A stretch of DNA of 64,000 bases from Aliirhizobium wenxiniae (GCF_014201355.1 NZ_JACHEG010000001.1:806001-870000); one strand, 5' to 3'; shown: positions 37,692 through 48,044, counted from the stretch's first letter. Notes: generated by a model not told the origin, from the sequence alone. Numbers and translations are program-made.

Positions 37692-39535
37692 GCCTCGTCT
37701 TCAGTCAATTGATCGCCCAGGAAACCGCCGGACTGACGGTGCCAGAGATCGGCATAGATCCCGCCGCCCGAGGCCAGTTGTTCATGGGTTCCGGTCTCCA
37801 CGATCCGCCCCTTGTCCAGCACGATCAGGCGATCCATTTCGGTCAGCGTCGACAGCCGATGCGCGATCGCGATCACCGTCTTGCCCTCCATCAGCGCAAA
37901 CAGGTTTTCCTGGATCGCAGCCTCGACTTCCGAATCGAGCGCCGATGTCGCCTCGTCGAGCACCAGGATCGGCGCATCCTTGAGGAACACGCGGGCAATT
38001 GCGATTCGCTGTCGCTGGCCGCCGGAAAGCTTCACGCCCCGCTCACCCACATGCGCGTCGAGACCGGTGCGCCCCTGCAGGTCGGACAAGCCTTCGATGA
38101 ACTCGAAGGCATTCGCTCGTTTTGCCGCCTGGATGATCTCGGCATCGGTTGCATCCGGACGGCCATAGGCGATGTTGTCGCGGATCGAACGATGCAGCAG
38201 CGAGGTGTCCTGCGTCACCACGCCGATCATGCCGCGCAAACTGTCCTGCGTTACCGCAGAAACGTCCTGCCCGTCGATGGTGATCCTGCCGCCTTCCAGA
38301 TCGTAGAAGCGCAGAAGCAGGTTCATCAACGTCGTCTTGCCGGCGCCCGAGCGACCGACCAAACCGACCTTTTGGCCGGCAGCGATATCGAGCGTCAACC
38401 CGTCGATCACGCCCTTGCTCTTCCCGTAATGGAAGCGGACGCCATCGTAATGGATATGGCCCTTCTTCGTCGCCAGCGCGCGAGCCCCGTTGGCATCCGT
38501 CACGTCATGCGGCTTGGTCATCATGTTCATGCCGTCATAGACGGTACCGATCGCTTCGAAGAGCGCGGTCACTTCCCACATGATCCATTGCGACATGCCG
38601 TTGATGCGCATCGCAAGACCGATGGCAACCGCGATCGAACCGACGCTGACGCCGCCACCCATCCACAGCCAGATCCCGAGACCGGCAACGGCAAACACGG
38701 TGAGTGCGTTGTTCAGGTCGACGAAGATGTTCAAGAGACTGATCTGGCGCATCTGCCGATGCACCGTACCGAGAAACTCGCTCATCCCCTCCCTGGCATA
38801 GCTTTCCTCACGCCCCGCATGAGAAAACAGCTTTACGGTTCCGATATTCGTATAACTGTCGACGATCCGCCCGGTCATCATCGAGCGTGCATCGGCCTGC
38901 TCGCTGGAAAGCTTGCGCAGCCTCGGAATGAAGTAGCGCAGGATCAGAACGTAAAGCACGAACCAGAGGATCAGCGGCAGCACAAGCCGCCACTCGACAG
39001 CAACAACCAGCGCCAGCATCGAGACGAAAAAGCCGATCGCGTAAACGAAGACGTCGATGATCTTCATCGTCGCTTCGCGCACGGCAAGCGAGGTCTGCAT
39101 CACCTTGGTCGACACGCGGCCGGCAAATTCGTTGGCGAAGAAGGCCATCGAGTGCCGCAGCAGGAAGCGGTGCATCTGCCAGCGCGCGATCATCGGGTAA
39201 TTGCCGGCAAGCACCTGGTGCATGGTCACCGTGTGGACGGCCCCGGCAAGCGGCAGGCCGACAAGCACCAGCACAGCCATCCAGATCAGCTTGCCGCCCT
39301 CATCGCTCAGGAAGGTCTGGCGATCGGCCGCGGCCAACCAGTCGACGATATTGCCGAGGAATTGATAAAGCAGCACTTCCGCCACGGCGATGATCAGCGA
39401 GCAGCTACCAAGCAAAAGCAGCCACGGCCAGGCTGGCTTGGTATAATGCCAGCAGAATGCAAAAAGCCCCTTGGGCGGCAATGTCGGCTGGTCGTCAGGA
39501 TAAGGATTGAGACGGCGTTCAAACCACGAAAACAT
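37682..39535 (-). CDS. ABC exporter (half-transporter, MsbA-like), second copy
   Basis: A 617-residue permease-ATPase fusion closely related to the exporter at 33543-35408. Walker A is GRSGAGKTT, signature LSGGQRQRIAIAR, Walker B ILVLDEATSALD (catalytic Glu kept), H-loop AHRLST. ATG 39535 follows GGAG by seven bases. The 200-bp leader carries a 17-codon reading frame and overlapping hairpins, suggesting translation-dependent control. Substrate unknown; drug or lipid-like compounds are usual for the group. Confidence 0.92.
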   Translation of the reverse strand: MFSWFERRLNPYPDDQPTLPPKGLFAFCWHYTKPAWPWLLLLGSCSLIIAVAEVLLYQFLGNIVDWLAAADRQTFLSDEGGKLIWMAVLVLVGLPLAGAVHTVTMHQVLAGNYPMIARWQMHRFLLRHSMAFFANEFAGRVSTKVMQTSLAVREATMKIIDVFVYAIGFFVSMLALVVAVEWRLVLPLILWFVLYVLILRYFIPRLRKLSSEQADARSMMTGRIVDSYTNIGTVKLFSHAGREESYAREGMSEFLGTVHRQMRQISLLNIFVDLNNALTVFAVAGLGIWLWMGGGVSVGSIAVAIGLAMRINGMSQWIMWEVTALFEAIGTVYDGMNMMTKPHDVTDANGARALATKKGHIHYDGVRFHYGKSKGVIDGLTLDIAAGQKVGLVGRSGAGKTTLMNLLLRFYDLEGGRITIDGQDVSAVTQDSLRGMIGVVTQDTSLLHRSIRDNIAYGRPDATDAEIIQAAKRANAFEFIEGLSDLQGRTGLDAHVGERGVKLSGGQRQRIAIARVFLKDAPILVLDEATSALDSEVEAAIQENLFALMEGKTVIAIAHRLSTLTEMDRLIVLDKGRIVETGTHEQLASGGGIYADLWHRQSGGFLGDQLTEDEAAE

Positions 39536-39608
39536 CAATAGGCTCCGACAGACGGACGTCTCTCAGGCAGTCCTGGGGCGAAAACGTCTACCCGGCAAGG
39601 CCTAAGAG

Positions 39609-39636
39609 AAAAATCAGGCATGGCCTGCAGCGGCCA
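39609..39636 (-). promoter_or_regulatory. Candidate attenuator before the ABC exporter
   Basis: Reverse strand: a small terminator (CAGGC/GCCTG, 39627-39615, three-base loop, then A and five T) overlaps a competing hairpin (TGGCC/GGCCA, 39636-39621). The two cannot form together. The stems are only five base pairs, so the call is modest. Confidence 0.45.
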
Positions 39637-39696
39637 CGAACGGATCAGAAAAAGCGGATCAGTGAAGAAGAGACTTTGCGTGAACCGCGAAACGCC

Positions 39697-39750
39697 TCAG
39701 GCCAGACGAATATCCGACTGACGGAGGCGCGAGAGCACGGTCATATCCAT
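39697..39750 (-). CDS. Putative 17-residue leader peptide of the ABC exporter
   Basis: The frame ATG 39750 to TGA 39697 encodes MDMTVLSRLRQSDIRLA. GGAGG sits five bases upstream of the start, a stronger site than many real genes here. It ends 70 bases before a small intrinsic-terminator-like hairpin and 160 bases before the exporter. It is too short for routine gene callers. The remainder of the 39536-39892 gap holds no other gene I can support. Confidence 0.5.
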   Translation of the reverse strand: MDMTVLSRLRQSDIRLA

Positions 39751-39892
39751 GTAGGCCTCCAGAATGGGCGTTAAACACGCGGCTCTTCTACACGCTCGCG
39801 GCAAAATTGAAAAGACCAAATCGGCCACATCACCGCGCCAGAATGACTGAAAGGACTTGAGTGGCTAGTATCATCTCCGCTAATCAGGCGGC

Positions 39893-40357
39893 ATGACCGA
39901 CCTGCGCATCGCACTCTATCAGCCCGACATTCCCGGCAATACCGGCACCATTCTACGCCTCGCCGCCTGCTTGGGTCTTGGCGTCGATATCATCGAGCCC
40001 GCAGGTTTCGACATTTCCGATCGCAACCTGAAGCGCGCCGGGATGGACTATCTGTCGGCAGTCTCCCTCACCCGCCATGTCAACTGGGCCCAGTTCGACG
40101 AATGGCGCAGGTCGAGCGGCCGCAGGCTGGTGCTCGCAACGACGAAATCGCCCGAGCCATACACACAATTTGCCTATCGCCAGAACGACATCCTGCTTTT
40201 CGGCCGCGAAAGCGCCGGTGTGCCGGAAAACGTTCACGATGCGGTCGAAGGCCGTATCCTGATCCCGATGGTGGAAGGGCAACGCTCCATCAATGTGGCG
40301 ATGTCCGCTGCGATGATTGCGGGAGAAGCCCTGCGCCAGACATCCTGGCAACCATAG
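39893..40357 (+). CDS. trmL: tRNA (cytidine(34)-2'-O)-methyltransferase
   Basis: A 154-residue single-domain SPOUT methyltransferase that modifies the wobble base of tRNA-Leu using SAM. Motifs: LYQPDIPGNTGTILR (motif 1), LLFGRESAGVPENV (motif 2) and IPMVEGQRSINVAMSAAM (motif 3, the knot). ATG 39893 has AGGCGG upstream. Length is standard for TrmL. Confidence 0.95.
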   Translation: MTDLRIALYQPDIPGNTGTILRLAACLGLGVDIIEPAGFDISDRNLKRAGMDYLSAVSLTRHVNWAQFDEWRRSSGRRLVLATTKSPEPYTQFAYRQNDILLFGRESAGVPENVHDAVEGRILIPMVEGQRSINVAMSAAMIAGEALRQTSWQP

Positions 40358-40482
40358 GCGCTTCGCGAAAACCATGAAATCTGTCGCGCGCGGTGGCTTG
40401 ATCACGAGCGGAAAAGGCCTATCATTCATTAGCCGGCAACGGAATCGCCCTCTGTTTTCCATGATCATTTCGGGAGTTTGGA

Positions 40483-42135
40483 GTGCAATCGACGCTCGTC
40501 GTCATCAACATTCTGGGTGCGGTCGCACTACTTCTCTTCGGCCTTGCGCAAGTTAAGGAAGGTGTGACCCGCGCCTTTGGCGCTCGGCTGAGAACCGGGC
40601 TTGCCAACAGCACGAGAAGCGGTCCCCGCTCGCTCCTCTCCGGCCTCGTTGCAACGATCGCCCTGCAAAGCTCCACCGCCACCGCGCTGATGACAGCTTC
40701 CTTTGCCGAACGCGGTCTGGTCAATCCGCGCATGGCGCAGATCGTGCTGCTCGGCGCCAATATCGGCACGGCCGTCACCGCCTGGCTGGTCGCGGCAGGG
40801 ACCGAGGTCTTTGCACCGCTGCTGCTGCTCGTCGGAGTGATTTTGTTGCGCAACGGCTCCGCTGCTCGAAAAGGACTCGGCACCGCGCTGATCGGTATCG
40901 GCCTCATGCTTCTGTCGCTCCAGGTTCTTGGCCTGGCGACCGAACCGATGCGGCAATCGCCAGCACTTGCTGCATTTCTAAACCTGCTCGATTTCAGCTG
41001 GCTGGTCGCCCTCCTCTTCTCCGCCGCTCTCGCCTTCGTCTCCTCCTCAAGCCTCGCGATCGTCATTCTGGTCCTGTCGCTGGCATCGAGCGGCATCGCC
41101 TCGCCGGGACTGATCGTTGTTCTCATTCTCGGGGCAAATCTCGGCGGCGCGATCCCTCCGGTCGTCGCTACGCTGACCAGCCCGCCCGAAGCGCGCCGCA
41201 TCACGCGCGGTAACCTTCTTGTCCGCGCCATCGGCTGCGCTCTTGCTCTCCCACTTGCCGGGATAGCCGCTGATCTTCTGCAGACATTACCGATCTCGCC
41301 GGAAAAACTCCCGGTCGACGCCCACCTCGCCTTCAACCTTCTTCTGGCAATTATCGCCTGGCCTTTCGGCGGCCTGATCTCGGATCTCATGACCCGCCTG
41401 ATCCCTGACGAGCCGGAGAAGGAAACAGGCCCACAATTCCTCGATCTGGACGAACTGGATGATCCTGTCCGCGCACTCGCCAATGCGACGCGTGAAGTAT
41501 TGGGAGTCGGCGATCAGATCGAACGCATGCTGATCCGCACAGAAAATGCCTTCAATCACAATGACCTCTCGCCATTGAAGGAGATTGCCCTCTTAGAAGG
41601 CCGTGTAGACAGGCTGCAGCAGGACGTGAAAATCTACCTGTCCAAACTCGGACAAAAGGGGCTGGACGACGATAATGCCAGGCGCTCGATCGCGATCATC
41701 GATTACGCGATCAACCTCGAACATATGGGCGACATCATCGAGAAAGGTCTTTGCGATCAGCTCAGCAAAAAGATCGAGAAAGGTCTTAAATTCTCCGACG
41801 ACGGCTATAAGGAACTGGCCGATCTCTTCGACCTCACGATCGACAATCTGCGCACTGCCCAGACTGTCTTCGTCACCGGCGACGTCAACCTCGCAAGGCG
41901 ACTGATGGAGATAAAGGTGGACGTGCGCCGGCTGGAAAAACGCTCCGCGGAAAGTCATCTCGAACGCCTGAGAACAGGCAGGCTCGAAAGCATGCAGACG
42001 AGTTCGATACATCTCGACATGCTGCGCGACCTTAAACGCATCAACGCCCACATCGTCTCGGTTGCTCATCCCATACTGGACGAAAGTGGCTCGCTCATCG
42101 AAAGCAGACTGAGACAGGCGGAAAAACGGTCTTGA
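40483..42135 (+). CDS. Na/Pi-cotransporter family protein with PhoU-like tail
   Basis: A 550-residue inner-membrane protein. Residues 1-310 carry two inverted Na/Pi-cotransporter repeats with the paired motifs LQSSTATALM and SSSSLAIVI, each followed by GANIGTA/GANLGGA. The soluble C-terminus (about 330-540) is PhoU-like and helical (RSIAIIDYAINLEHMGDIIEKGL). Members take up phosphate with sodium. It starts at GTG 40483 with GGGAG upstream. No pho regulon genes are adjacent. Confidence 0.92.
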   Translation: MQSTLVVINILGAVALLLFGLAQVKEGVTRAFGARLRTGLANSTRSGPRSLLSGLVATIALQSSTATALMTASFAERGLVNPRMAQIVLLGANIGTAVTAWLVAAGTEVFAPLLLLVGVILLRNGSAARKGLGTALIGIGLMLLSLQVLGLATEPMRQSPALAAFLNLLDFSWLVALLFSAALAFVSSSSLAIVILVLSLASSGIASPGLIVVLILGANLGGAIPPVVATLTSPPEARRITRGNLLVRAIGCALALPLAGIAADLLQTLPISPEKLPVDAHLAFNLLLAIIAWPFGGLISDLMTRLIPDEPEKETGPQFLDLDELDDPVRALANATREVLGVGDQIERMLIRTENAFNHNDLSPLKEIALLEGRVDRLQQDVKIYLSKLGQKGLDDDNARRSIAIIDYAINLEHMGDIIEKGLCDQLSKKIEKGLKFSDDGYKELADLFDLTIDNLRTAQTVFVTGDVNLARRLMEIKVDVRRLEKRSAESHLERLRTGRLESMQTSSIHLDMLRDLKRINAHIVSVAHPILDESGSLIESRLRQAEKRS

Positions 42136-42161
42136 AATTTTGCTGGAACAAGGCTGAGGGA

Positions 42162-42419
42162 TCAATCCGCCGTCGGCAGGCGCCGCATGGTGAACTCGAT
42201 CTGGTCACCCTCCAGTTGCCGCCAGCTTTCCACCTCGGTCCAGTAGGCAGCCTTGGGAAATTCTTCAAACCATTCCCGCGCCTTTTCGCGCGCGTCGGTT
42301 CGCGACATCTGGTAGGTTTCACGCACGAACATGCCGGATCGCTGGCCGGCCAAATGTTGCCGGTGGCGGTCGATACGCCGCTTCAAGCCGTCAAGCGGCG
42401 GTGGTGTGAATTTCGCCAT
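42162..42419 (-). CDS. Conserved-looking small protein, unknown function
   Basis: An 85-residue, charged, soluble protein (MAKFTPPPLDGLKRRIDRHRQ...), without a signal peptide or helix of membrane type. GAGAGG precedes ATG 42419. It converges with the Na/Pi-type gene and is divergent from hemF. No family is recognised. Confidence 0.72.
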   Translation of the reverse strand: MAKFTPPPLDGLKRRIDRHRQHLAGQRSGMFVRETYQMSRTDAREKAREWFEEFPKAAYWTEVESWRQLEGDQIEFTMRRLPTAD

Positions 42420-42597
42420 GAAAGCCTCTCATCCGCACCTTGCTAATTACGAAGATAGGCGTGGTTCGCACATTTTGCGAGTCCGATTTTCGATGGATGG
42501 GAAGCCGCGAAATGGTTGGTAGAATGGCCCATTAGAGCCATAGCTGGTATGGCGGGGAAAGAGGAGCCGAATCGACCGCACAATGACGAGAGGACGC

Positions 42598-43515
42598 ATG
42601 ATGGAACGACCGAACCTGCCGAAAGGCCTGCCCGAGGACATAGAAGATAAGAAGCAGGCAGCCCGTGCGTGGTTCGAGAACCTGCGCGATACGATCTGCG
42701 CCTCGTTCGAAGCGCTTGAGCGCGAATTGACAGGCTCCCTTTCGGACCAGCCCCCCGGCGCATTCGTTGGCAAAGACTGGCTGCGCCATGAAGGTGAAGG
42801 CGGCGGCGGCCGCATGTCGATGATGGAAGGCCGCGTCTTCGAAAAAGTCGGCGTCCACACCTCCACCGTCCATGGCGAATTTTCACCGGACTTCCGCAAC
42901 CAGATCCCCGGTGCGGAGGAAGACCCGCGTTTTTGGGCGTCCGGCATTTCGCTGATTGCCCATCCGGTCAACCCCAATGTGCCGACCGTTCACATGAACA
43001 CTCGCATGGTCGTGACCTCCAGCAACTGGTTCGGCGGCGGCGCCGATCTCACCCCGATGCTGAACGACCGCCGCACGCAGGAAGACCCGGATACCCAGCT
43101 CTTCCATCGCGCCATGGAGATCACCTGCAAACGCCATGAGGCCGTCGCTGATTACCCGCGCTACAAGGCATGGTGCGACGAGTATTTCTTCTTGAAACAC
43201 CGCAACGAACCACGTGGCATCGGCGGCATCTTTTTCGACTGGCTGCAGTCCTCGGAAGACAAGGGCGGCTGGAATGCCGATTTCGCCTTTGTTCAGGATG
43301 TCGGACGCGCCTTCAACCTCGTTTATCCGCGCATCGTTCGGGCTAATTTCAACAACCCTTGGACGGAAGAACAGCGTGACGAACAGCTGGTACGCCGGGG
43401 CCGTTATGTGGAATTCAACCTGCTCTACGACCGCGGCACAATCTTCGGACTGAAGACGGGCGGTAATGTGGAATCGATCCTCTCTTCCCTGCCACCGGCG
43501 GTGCGCTGGCCGTAA
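42598..43515 (+). CDS. hemF: Oxygen-dependent coproporphyrinogen III oxidase
   Basis: Haem biosynthesis: oxidative decarboxylation of coproporphyrinogen III to protoporphyrinogen IX with O2. About 305 residues. Signature segments include [36 protein letters not shown], the FCDxYF-like [22 protein letters not shown], and [27 protein letters not shown] 42598 or 42601 both lie just after GAGAGG. The aerobic HemF near petABC is in keeping with an aerobic respirer. Confidence 0.96.
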   Translation: MMERPNLPKGLPEDIEDKKQAARAWFENLRDTICASFEALERELTGSLSDQPPGAFVGKDWLRHEGEGGGGRMSMMEGRVFEKVGVHTSTVHGEFSPDFRNQIPGAEEDPRFWASGISLIAHPVNPNVPTVHMNTRMVVTSSNWFGGGADLTPMLNDRRTQEDPDTQLFHRAMEITCKRHEAVADYPRYKAWCDEYFFLKHRNEPRGIGGIFFDWLQSSEDKGGWNADFAFVQDVGRAFNLVYPRIVRANFNNPWTEEQRDEQLVRRGRYVEFNLLYDRGTIFGLKTGGNVESILSSLPPAVRWP

Positions 43516-43642
43516 CCACAGCCAGCCTGATCACGATCGCTCACGAACTTTTTTTCGTACGGCATCGTACATTTGATAAATGTCATACACGAATCGTCTC
43601 TCCCGGTGTTAGTTTGTGAATATACACTGGGAGGAGTATCCG

Positions 43643-43915
43643 ATGACTGCATCGAATAGCATGCCTCGATCCGTCGCCCCCGTTGAAGGCGACGCAAACT
43701 CCAAAGCACCAAGCAAGTCCGAGCTCATTGACCGTCTTGCAACGGAGATGCGGGTAAAAAGCGGGGGAGAACTCCCGCTTTCCTATTGTATTGCGCAGGT
43801 GAAGCGCCAGTTGGCCAGCTTCAAGCCGGATGCATCGGCAACCCATGAGAACCCGTCGATGCCCGTCAACCCGCCAGCGGGTTCGGTTTTCCAGTCCTGG
43901 GCCATCCGGGATTAG
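43643..43915 (+). CDS. Small soluble protein, unknown function
   Basis: A 90-residue product (MTASNSMPRSVAPVEGD...) with a polar N-terminus, a short helical core (SELIDRLATEMRVKSGGELP) and a proline-containing tail. GGGAGGAG lies eight bases before ATG 43643; an in-frame GTG at 43616 has no such site. No family is recognised. Confidence 0.72.
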   Translation: MTASNSMPRSVAPVEGDANSKAPSKSELIDRLATEMRVKSGGELPLSYCIAQVKRQLASFKPDASATHENPSMPVNPPAGSVFQSWAIRD

Positions 43916-43949
43916 CTCTGATCCTTGACGCGACCAGGGACATTTCCTC

Positions 43950-43974
43950 GGAACCTCAGCGCTTTCTGACGGTT
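43950..43974 (+). promoter_or_regulatory. Candidate EcfG/RpoE2-type promoter for the DUF1059 gene
   Basis: GGAAC (43950-43954) and GTT (43972-43974), 18 bases between GGAAC and TT, about 55 bases before the DUF1059 start. Same layout as the site before rplY. Confidence 0.45.
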
Positions 43975-44028
43975 TATTCTCGGTCGCCCGATGCGGGCGG
44001 CCGACATCAATCATAGGGAGGTAAAGCC

Positions 44029-44217
44029 ATGCGGCTTTTTGAATGCGGCACGCTTGTGCCCGGCTGCCAATGGCACACGCGCGCGGAAGAAGACGCGGAG
44101 ATCGTGCGCCGCGCCGTCGCGCATATGCGAAACGATCACGGTGAACAGATAATCCGCGAAAACATGGTGGAAAATATCAAGGCACGTATCCGCAACGAGG
44201 CGATCGCGCCAGCTTGA
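44029..44217 (+). CDS. DUF1059 domain-containing protein
   Basis: A 62-residue protein with the DUF1059 layout: a cysteine-containing start (MRLFECGTLVPGCQWHTRAE), then a helix EIVRRAVAHMRNDHG. GGAGGT precedes ATG 44029. Function unknown in the family; a stress-sigma promoter candidate upstream suggests a stress role. Confidence 0.82.
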   Translation: MRLFECGTLVPGCQWHTRAEEDAEIVRRAVAHMRNDHGEQIIRENMVENIKARIRNEAIAPA

Positions 44218-44278
44218 AGCAGGCTGCGCAAAACGGTGCAGCGATTTTGCTGCGATGATCTGCTTGAAGGCTTTGCGG

Positions 44279-45541
44279 TTAGCTCTGTTCGCTGGCTATC
44301 TCCGCCAACCGGGCGGCCAGTTCGGGCCGCTCGGGCAAAAAGTTGCGGCTGATCCAGAAATCCTCAAGCTCTTTCAGGATCTCGCCAACCCGTTTTCCAG
44401 CAGGAACGCCGGCAGCGATCACATCGCCCCCCGAAAGCGGAAAGACCGGCTTCTGGTACTTTTCCGTCTTGGATAGAAGCTGAGAAAGCCTCGCGCTCTT
44501 GCGCATCGCCACAGGGTCCTCCTCGGCTGCCGCCCGAACCGATGCAAGCGCAAGCTTGAGCCGAAAAATCATCCCCTGCCGTTCATTGCGATAAAGTAAC
44601 CGCGCAAAACCGACATCCGTCACCTCGTCCGGTGGTGTCGGCGTCGCTGCCCATTGCTGCAGCTTCAGCGCATCCGCGTTCGACAGCCTCAGGCGCTTTG
44701 AAAGCGCCGCCAGCCGCTCGACATCCGGCGGCACGATTGCCGCCAGCCGCAATAGCGGCTCGGGCTTCCAGCCGAGCGCCCGTTCCGCAGCGACGAGAGC
44801 ATGAATGCCGTCGATGCCCCATTTGTCCGTCTCCGGCAGGATTGCCGTCAGGACGCCCGCCTGCCGCATCCACAAGAGCGCCCGCGAAGGATCCGGCGCA
44901 CCGAGCAGCTTCTTAGTTTCGGTCCAGACACGCTCGGCCGAAAGGCTCGAAAGCATGTCCTTGGCGCGTGCGCAGGCGCGCAAGCCATCCGCATCCGGCC
45001 GACCCGAACCGTAATAGGCAAAGAAACGGAAGAACCGCAGGATGCGAAGATGATCCTCCGCGATACGTTGGCTGGCATCGCCGATAAAGCGCACCGTGCG
45101 CGTCTCGATATCCTTCAGCCCCTCGACGAGATCGATCACCTCGCCTTTGGCATCCGCATAAAGCGCGTTGATGGTCAGATCGCGCCGCTCCGCATCCGCC
45201 TTCCAGTCGGTGCCGAACTCGACCACGGCATGGCGTCCGTTGGTCTCGATATCGCGCCTCAGCGTCGTCACCTCGAAACCGCGGCCATCGACGACCAGCG
45301 TCACCGTTCCATGCTCGATACCCGTCGGAACGGCCTTGATACCGGCAGCCTTTGCCCGTTCGACCACCATTTCGGGCCGCAGCGTCGTCGCGATATCGAC
45401 ATCGGCAACGGCGAGCCCCATCAGGGCATTGCGCACGGCACCGCCCGCGACCCGCGCCTCACCGCCATCGGAATTCAGCAACGCCATCACGCGTTGCAGG
45501 GCCGCATCCTGAAACCAGGTCTCGCTAGCCACAGAAGTCAT
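44279..45541 (-). CDS. cca: CCA tRNA nucleotidyltransferase/poly(A) polymerase family
   Basis: A 420-residue class II nucleotidyltransferase that adds or repairs the CCA end of tRNAs. The catalytic region has VAGGAVRNALMG and DVDIATTLRP (the DxD pair), then RRDLTINALYADA and the SAERVWTE segment. Poly(A) polymerase activity cannot be excluded by reading. The start overlaps the stop of the upstream NUDIX gene (ATGA), the last of three coupled genes. Confidence 0.93.
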   Translation of the reverse strand: MTSVASETWFQDAALQRVMALLNSDGGEARVAGGAVRNALMGLAVADVDIATTLRPEMVVERAKAAGIKAVPTGIEHGTVTLVVDGRGFEVTTLRRDIETNGRHAVVEFGTDWKADAERRDLTINALYADAKGEVIDLVEGLKDIETRTVRFIGDASQRIAEDHLRILRFFRFFAYYGSGRPDADGLRACARAKDMLSSLSAERVWTETKKLLGAPDPSRALLWMRQAGVLTAILPETDKWGIDGIHALVAAERALGWKPEPLLRLAAIVPPDVERLAALSKRLRLSNADALKLQQWAATPTPPDEVTDVGFARLLYRNERQGMIFRLKLALASVRAAAEEDPVAMRKSARLSQLLSKTEKYQKPVFPLSGGDVIAAGVPAGKRVGEILKELEDFWISRNFLPERPELAARLAEIASEQS

Positions 45542-46188
45542 GCATAAAGCCTTTCATAAAGCGTGCGGAGGATACCGGCGGTAACCCCCCATATATTCCG
45601 GTCCTCGTAAGGCATCAGGTAGAAATGCCGCTCGGTGCCGTTGAACTGGCGGCTGCCCTGCTGATGGTTCGCCGCGTTCATCAGAAATGACAGCGGCACC
45701 TCGAACACGTCGTCCACCTCGGTCGGGTTGAGCGTCAGCTCGAAACCGCGCCTGACCACGGAAAGCACCGGCGTGATGCGAAACCCCGAAGGGGCATAAT
45801 AGTTCGGCAGCCGCGCCAACGGTTCGACAAAACGCGGATCAAGCCCGATCTCCTCGCGCGCCTCGCGCAGCGCTGCCTGTTCCGGCGAAGCATCTTCGGG
45901 ATCGACAGCCCCGCCCGGAAAGGCGATCTGGCCGGAATGTTTGCGAAGGCTCGCCGTCCGCTGCGTCAGGATGATTTTTGCCTCGTCGCCATCATCGACG
46001 ACCGGCACCAGCACCGCGGCATCGCGCAGCTTGAGGTCGCGCGCCGACTGCACGAATTGCGGATTGAGCCGATGATCGCCGTGATCACCCCAGGCCGCAT
46101 CGAGCGGCCTGCCGCTCTGATGCAGCGCGCGGCGGCGAAATTCTCCGGCGGAAAACGGTGCCGTCTCATCCATAGTCAGATCACTCAT
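45538..46188 (-). CDS. CoA pyrophosphatase-type NUDIX hydrolase
   Basis: A 216-residue NUDIX protein of the NUDT7/YeaB-like group. The box is seen in FPGGAVDPEDASPEQAALREAREEIGL, and the upstream ILTQRTASLRKHSGQIAFPGG segment is the CoA-pyrophosphatase signature. It would cleave CoA or its esters to 3',5'-ADP and phosphopantetheine. It overlaps both neighbours by four bases. Confidence 0.9.
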   Translation of the reverse strand: MSDLTMDETAPFSAGEFRRRALHQSGRPLDAAWGDHGDHRLNPQFVQSARDLKLRDAAVLVPVVDDGDEAKIILTQRTASLRKHSGQIAFPGGAVDPEDASPEQAALREAREEIGLDPRFVEPLARLPNYYAPSGFRITPVLSVVRRGFELTLNPTEVDDVFEVPLSFLMNAANHQQGSRQFNGTERHFYLMPYEDRNIWGVTAGILRTLYERLYA

Positions 46189-46808
46189 GATGACAGCCGC
46201 TCCAGTTCATCCGCACGCATGACCGGAAAAACCTCGCCCCCGGACCGGACAGCGAACATCTCGGTCCCGTCGATCGTGACCGTCTCCCCAAGCGCGACCA
46301 GTTCATACATCATCGCCCGCGATACCAGCGCTTCCAGTCGTCCGCGAACAAGCACATAGGGCTTCAGCTGCCGCTCTTCGCCAACTGTCTCGAACCGCAG
46401 CGGATGAACCACATCGACGTCGACCACATCCCCGACATTGGTGCGAAATGTGATGAGCGGAGCGCTGTTTCGCTCTCCCACCTGCATCTCGACCGCCACA
46501 AAAGGCGCATCGACGACACGAATACCGACCTTTTCCACAGGCGTGACGAGATAAGTTCTGCCGTCCTCGTCCTTGCGCAAAACGGTGGAAAACAGCCGCA
46601 CCAGCGGAGCCCGGCCGATCGGCGTCCCCATGTAGAACCACGTGCCATCGGCCCGAATTTCCATGTCGAGATCGCCGCAGAAAGGCGGATTCCACTTGGT
46701 CACCGGCGGCAATCCACGGTTTTTGTCGCCCGATTGCTCGGCAGCGCGCGAAATCATGGCCGCAAGGCCGGCGGCGTCGGGCGCCGAATTTATCGTCTCT
46801 GCTGCCAT
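46185..46808 (-). CDS. DUF1285 domain-containing protein
   Basis: A 207-residue protein. The DUF1285 core is recognised by PVTKWNPPFCGDLDMEIRADGTWFY and PIGRAPLVRLFSTVLRKDEDG, then YLVTPVEKVGIRV. The fold is known but not the function. It is the first gene of the reverse-strand DUF1285-NUDIX-CCA unit, divergent from moxR. Confidence 0.9.
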   Translation of the reverse strand: MAAETINSAPDAAGLAAMISRAAEQSGDKNRGLPPVTKWNPPFCGDLDMEIRADGTWFYMGTPIGRAPLVRLFSTVLRKDEDGRTYLVTPVEKVGIRVVDAPFVAVEMQVGERNSAPLITFRTNVGDVVDVDVVHPLRFETVGEERQLKPYVLVRGRLEALVSRAMMYELVALGETVTIDGTEMFAVRSGGEVFPVMRADELERLSS

Positions 46809-47003
46809 TATTCAGTCCCGGTTCGAAATTAATCGTTGACCGTCGCGATCATTCCTCACGAGATAGTCATTCGGAACGAGCTTGTCAGCCTTATTTCGGG
46901 TAATAGTTTCTGAGGCTAATGTACTTGCTGCGGTGCGACGACTCGTGCTGAGGGCAGGCACCCGACCGGCGTATGAATATCGACCTTGATTATGGAGAAC
47001 GAC

Positions 47004-48017
<1,014 letters not shown>

Positions 48018-48044
48018 CATCCCGGCCTCAAGAAAGGACAATGC

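Noticed and set aside
37709-39541. A 610-codon forward frame opposite the second ABC exporter
   Set aside because: Shadow of the exporter, rich in His/Arg/Asp as expected for antisense of a GC-rich gene, no family motifs.
43540-43570. GAAC-N17-CGTA upstream of the 90-residue protein as a stress promoter
   Set aside because: -35 lacks the first G and the -10 ends in A; too weak.
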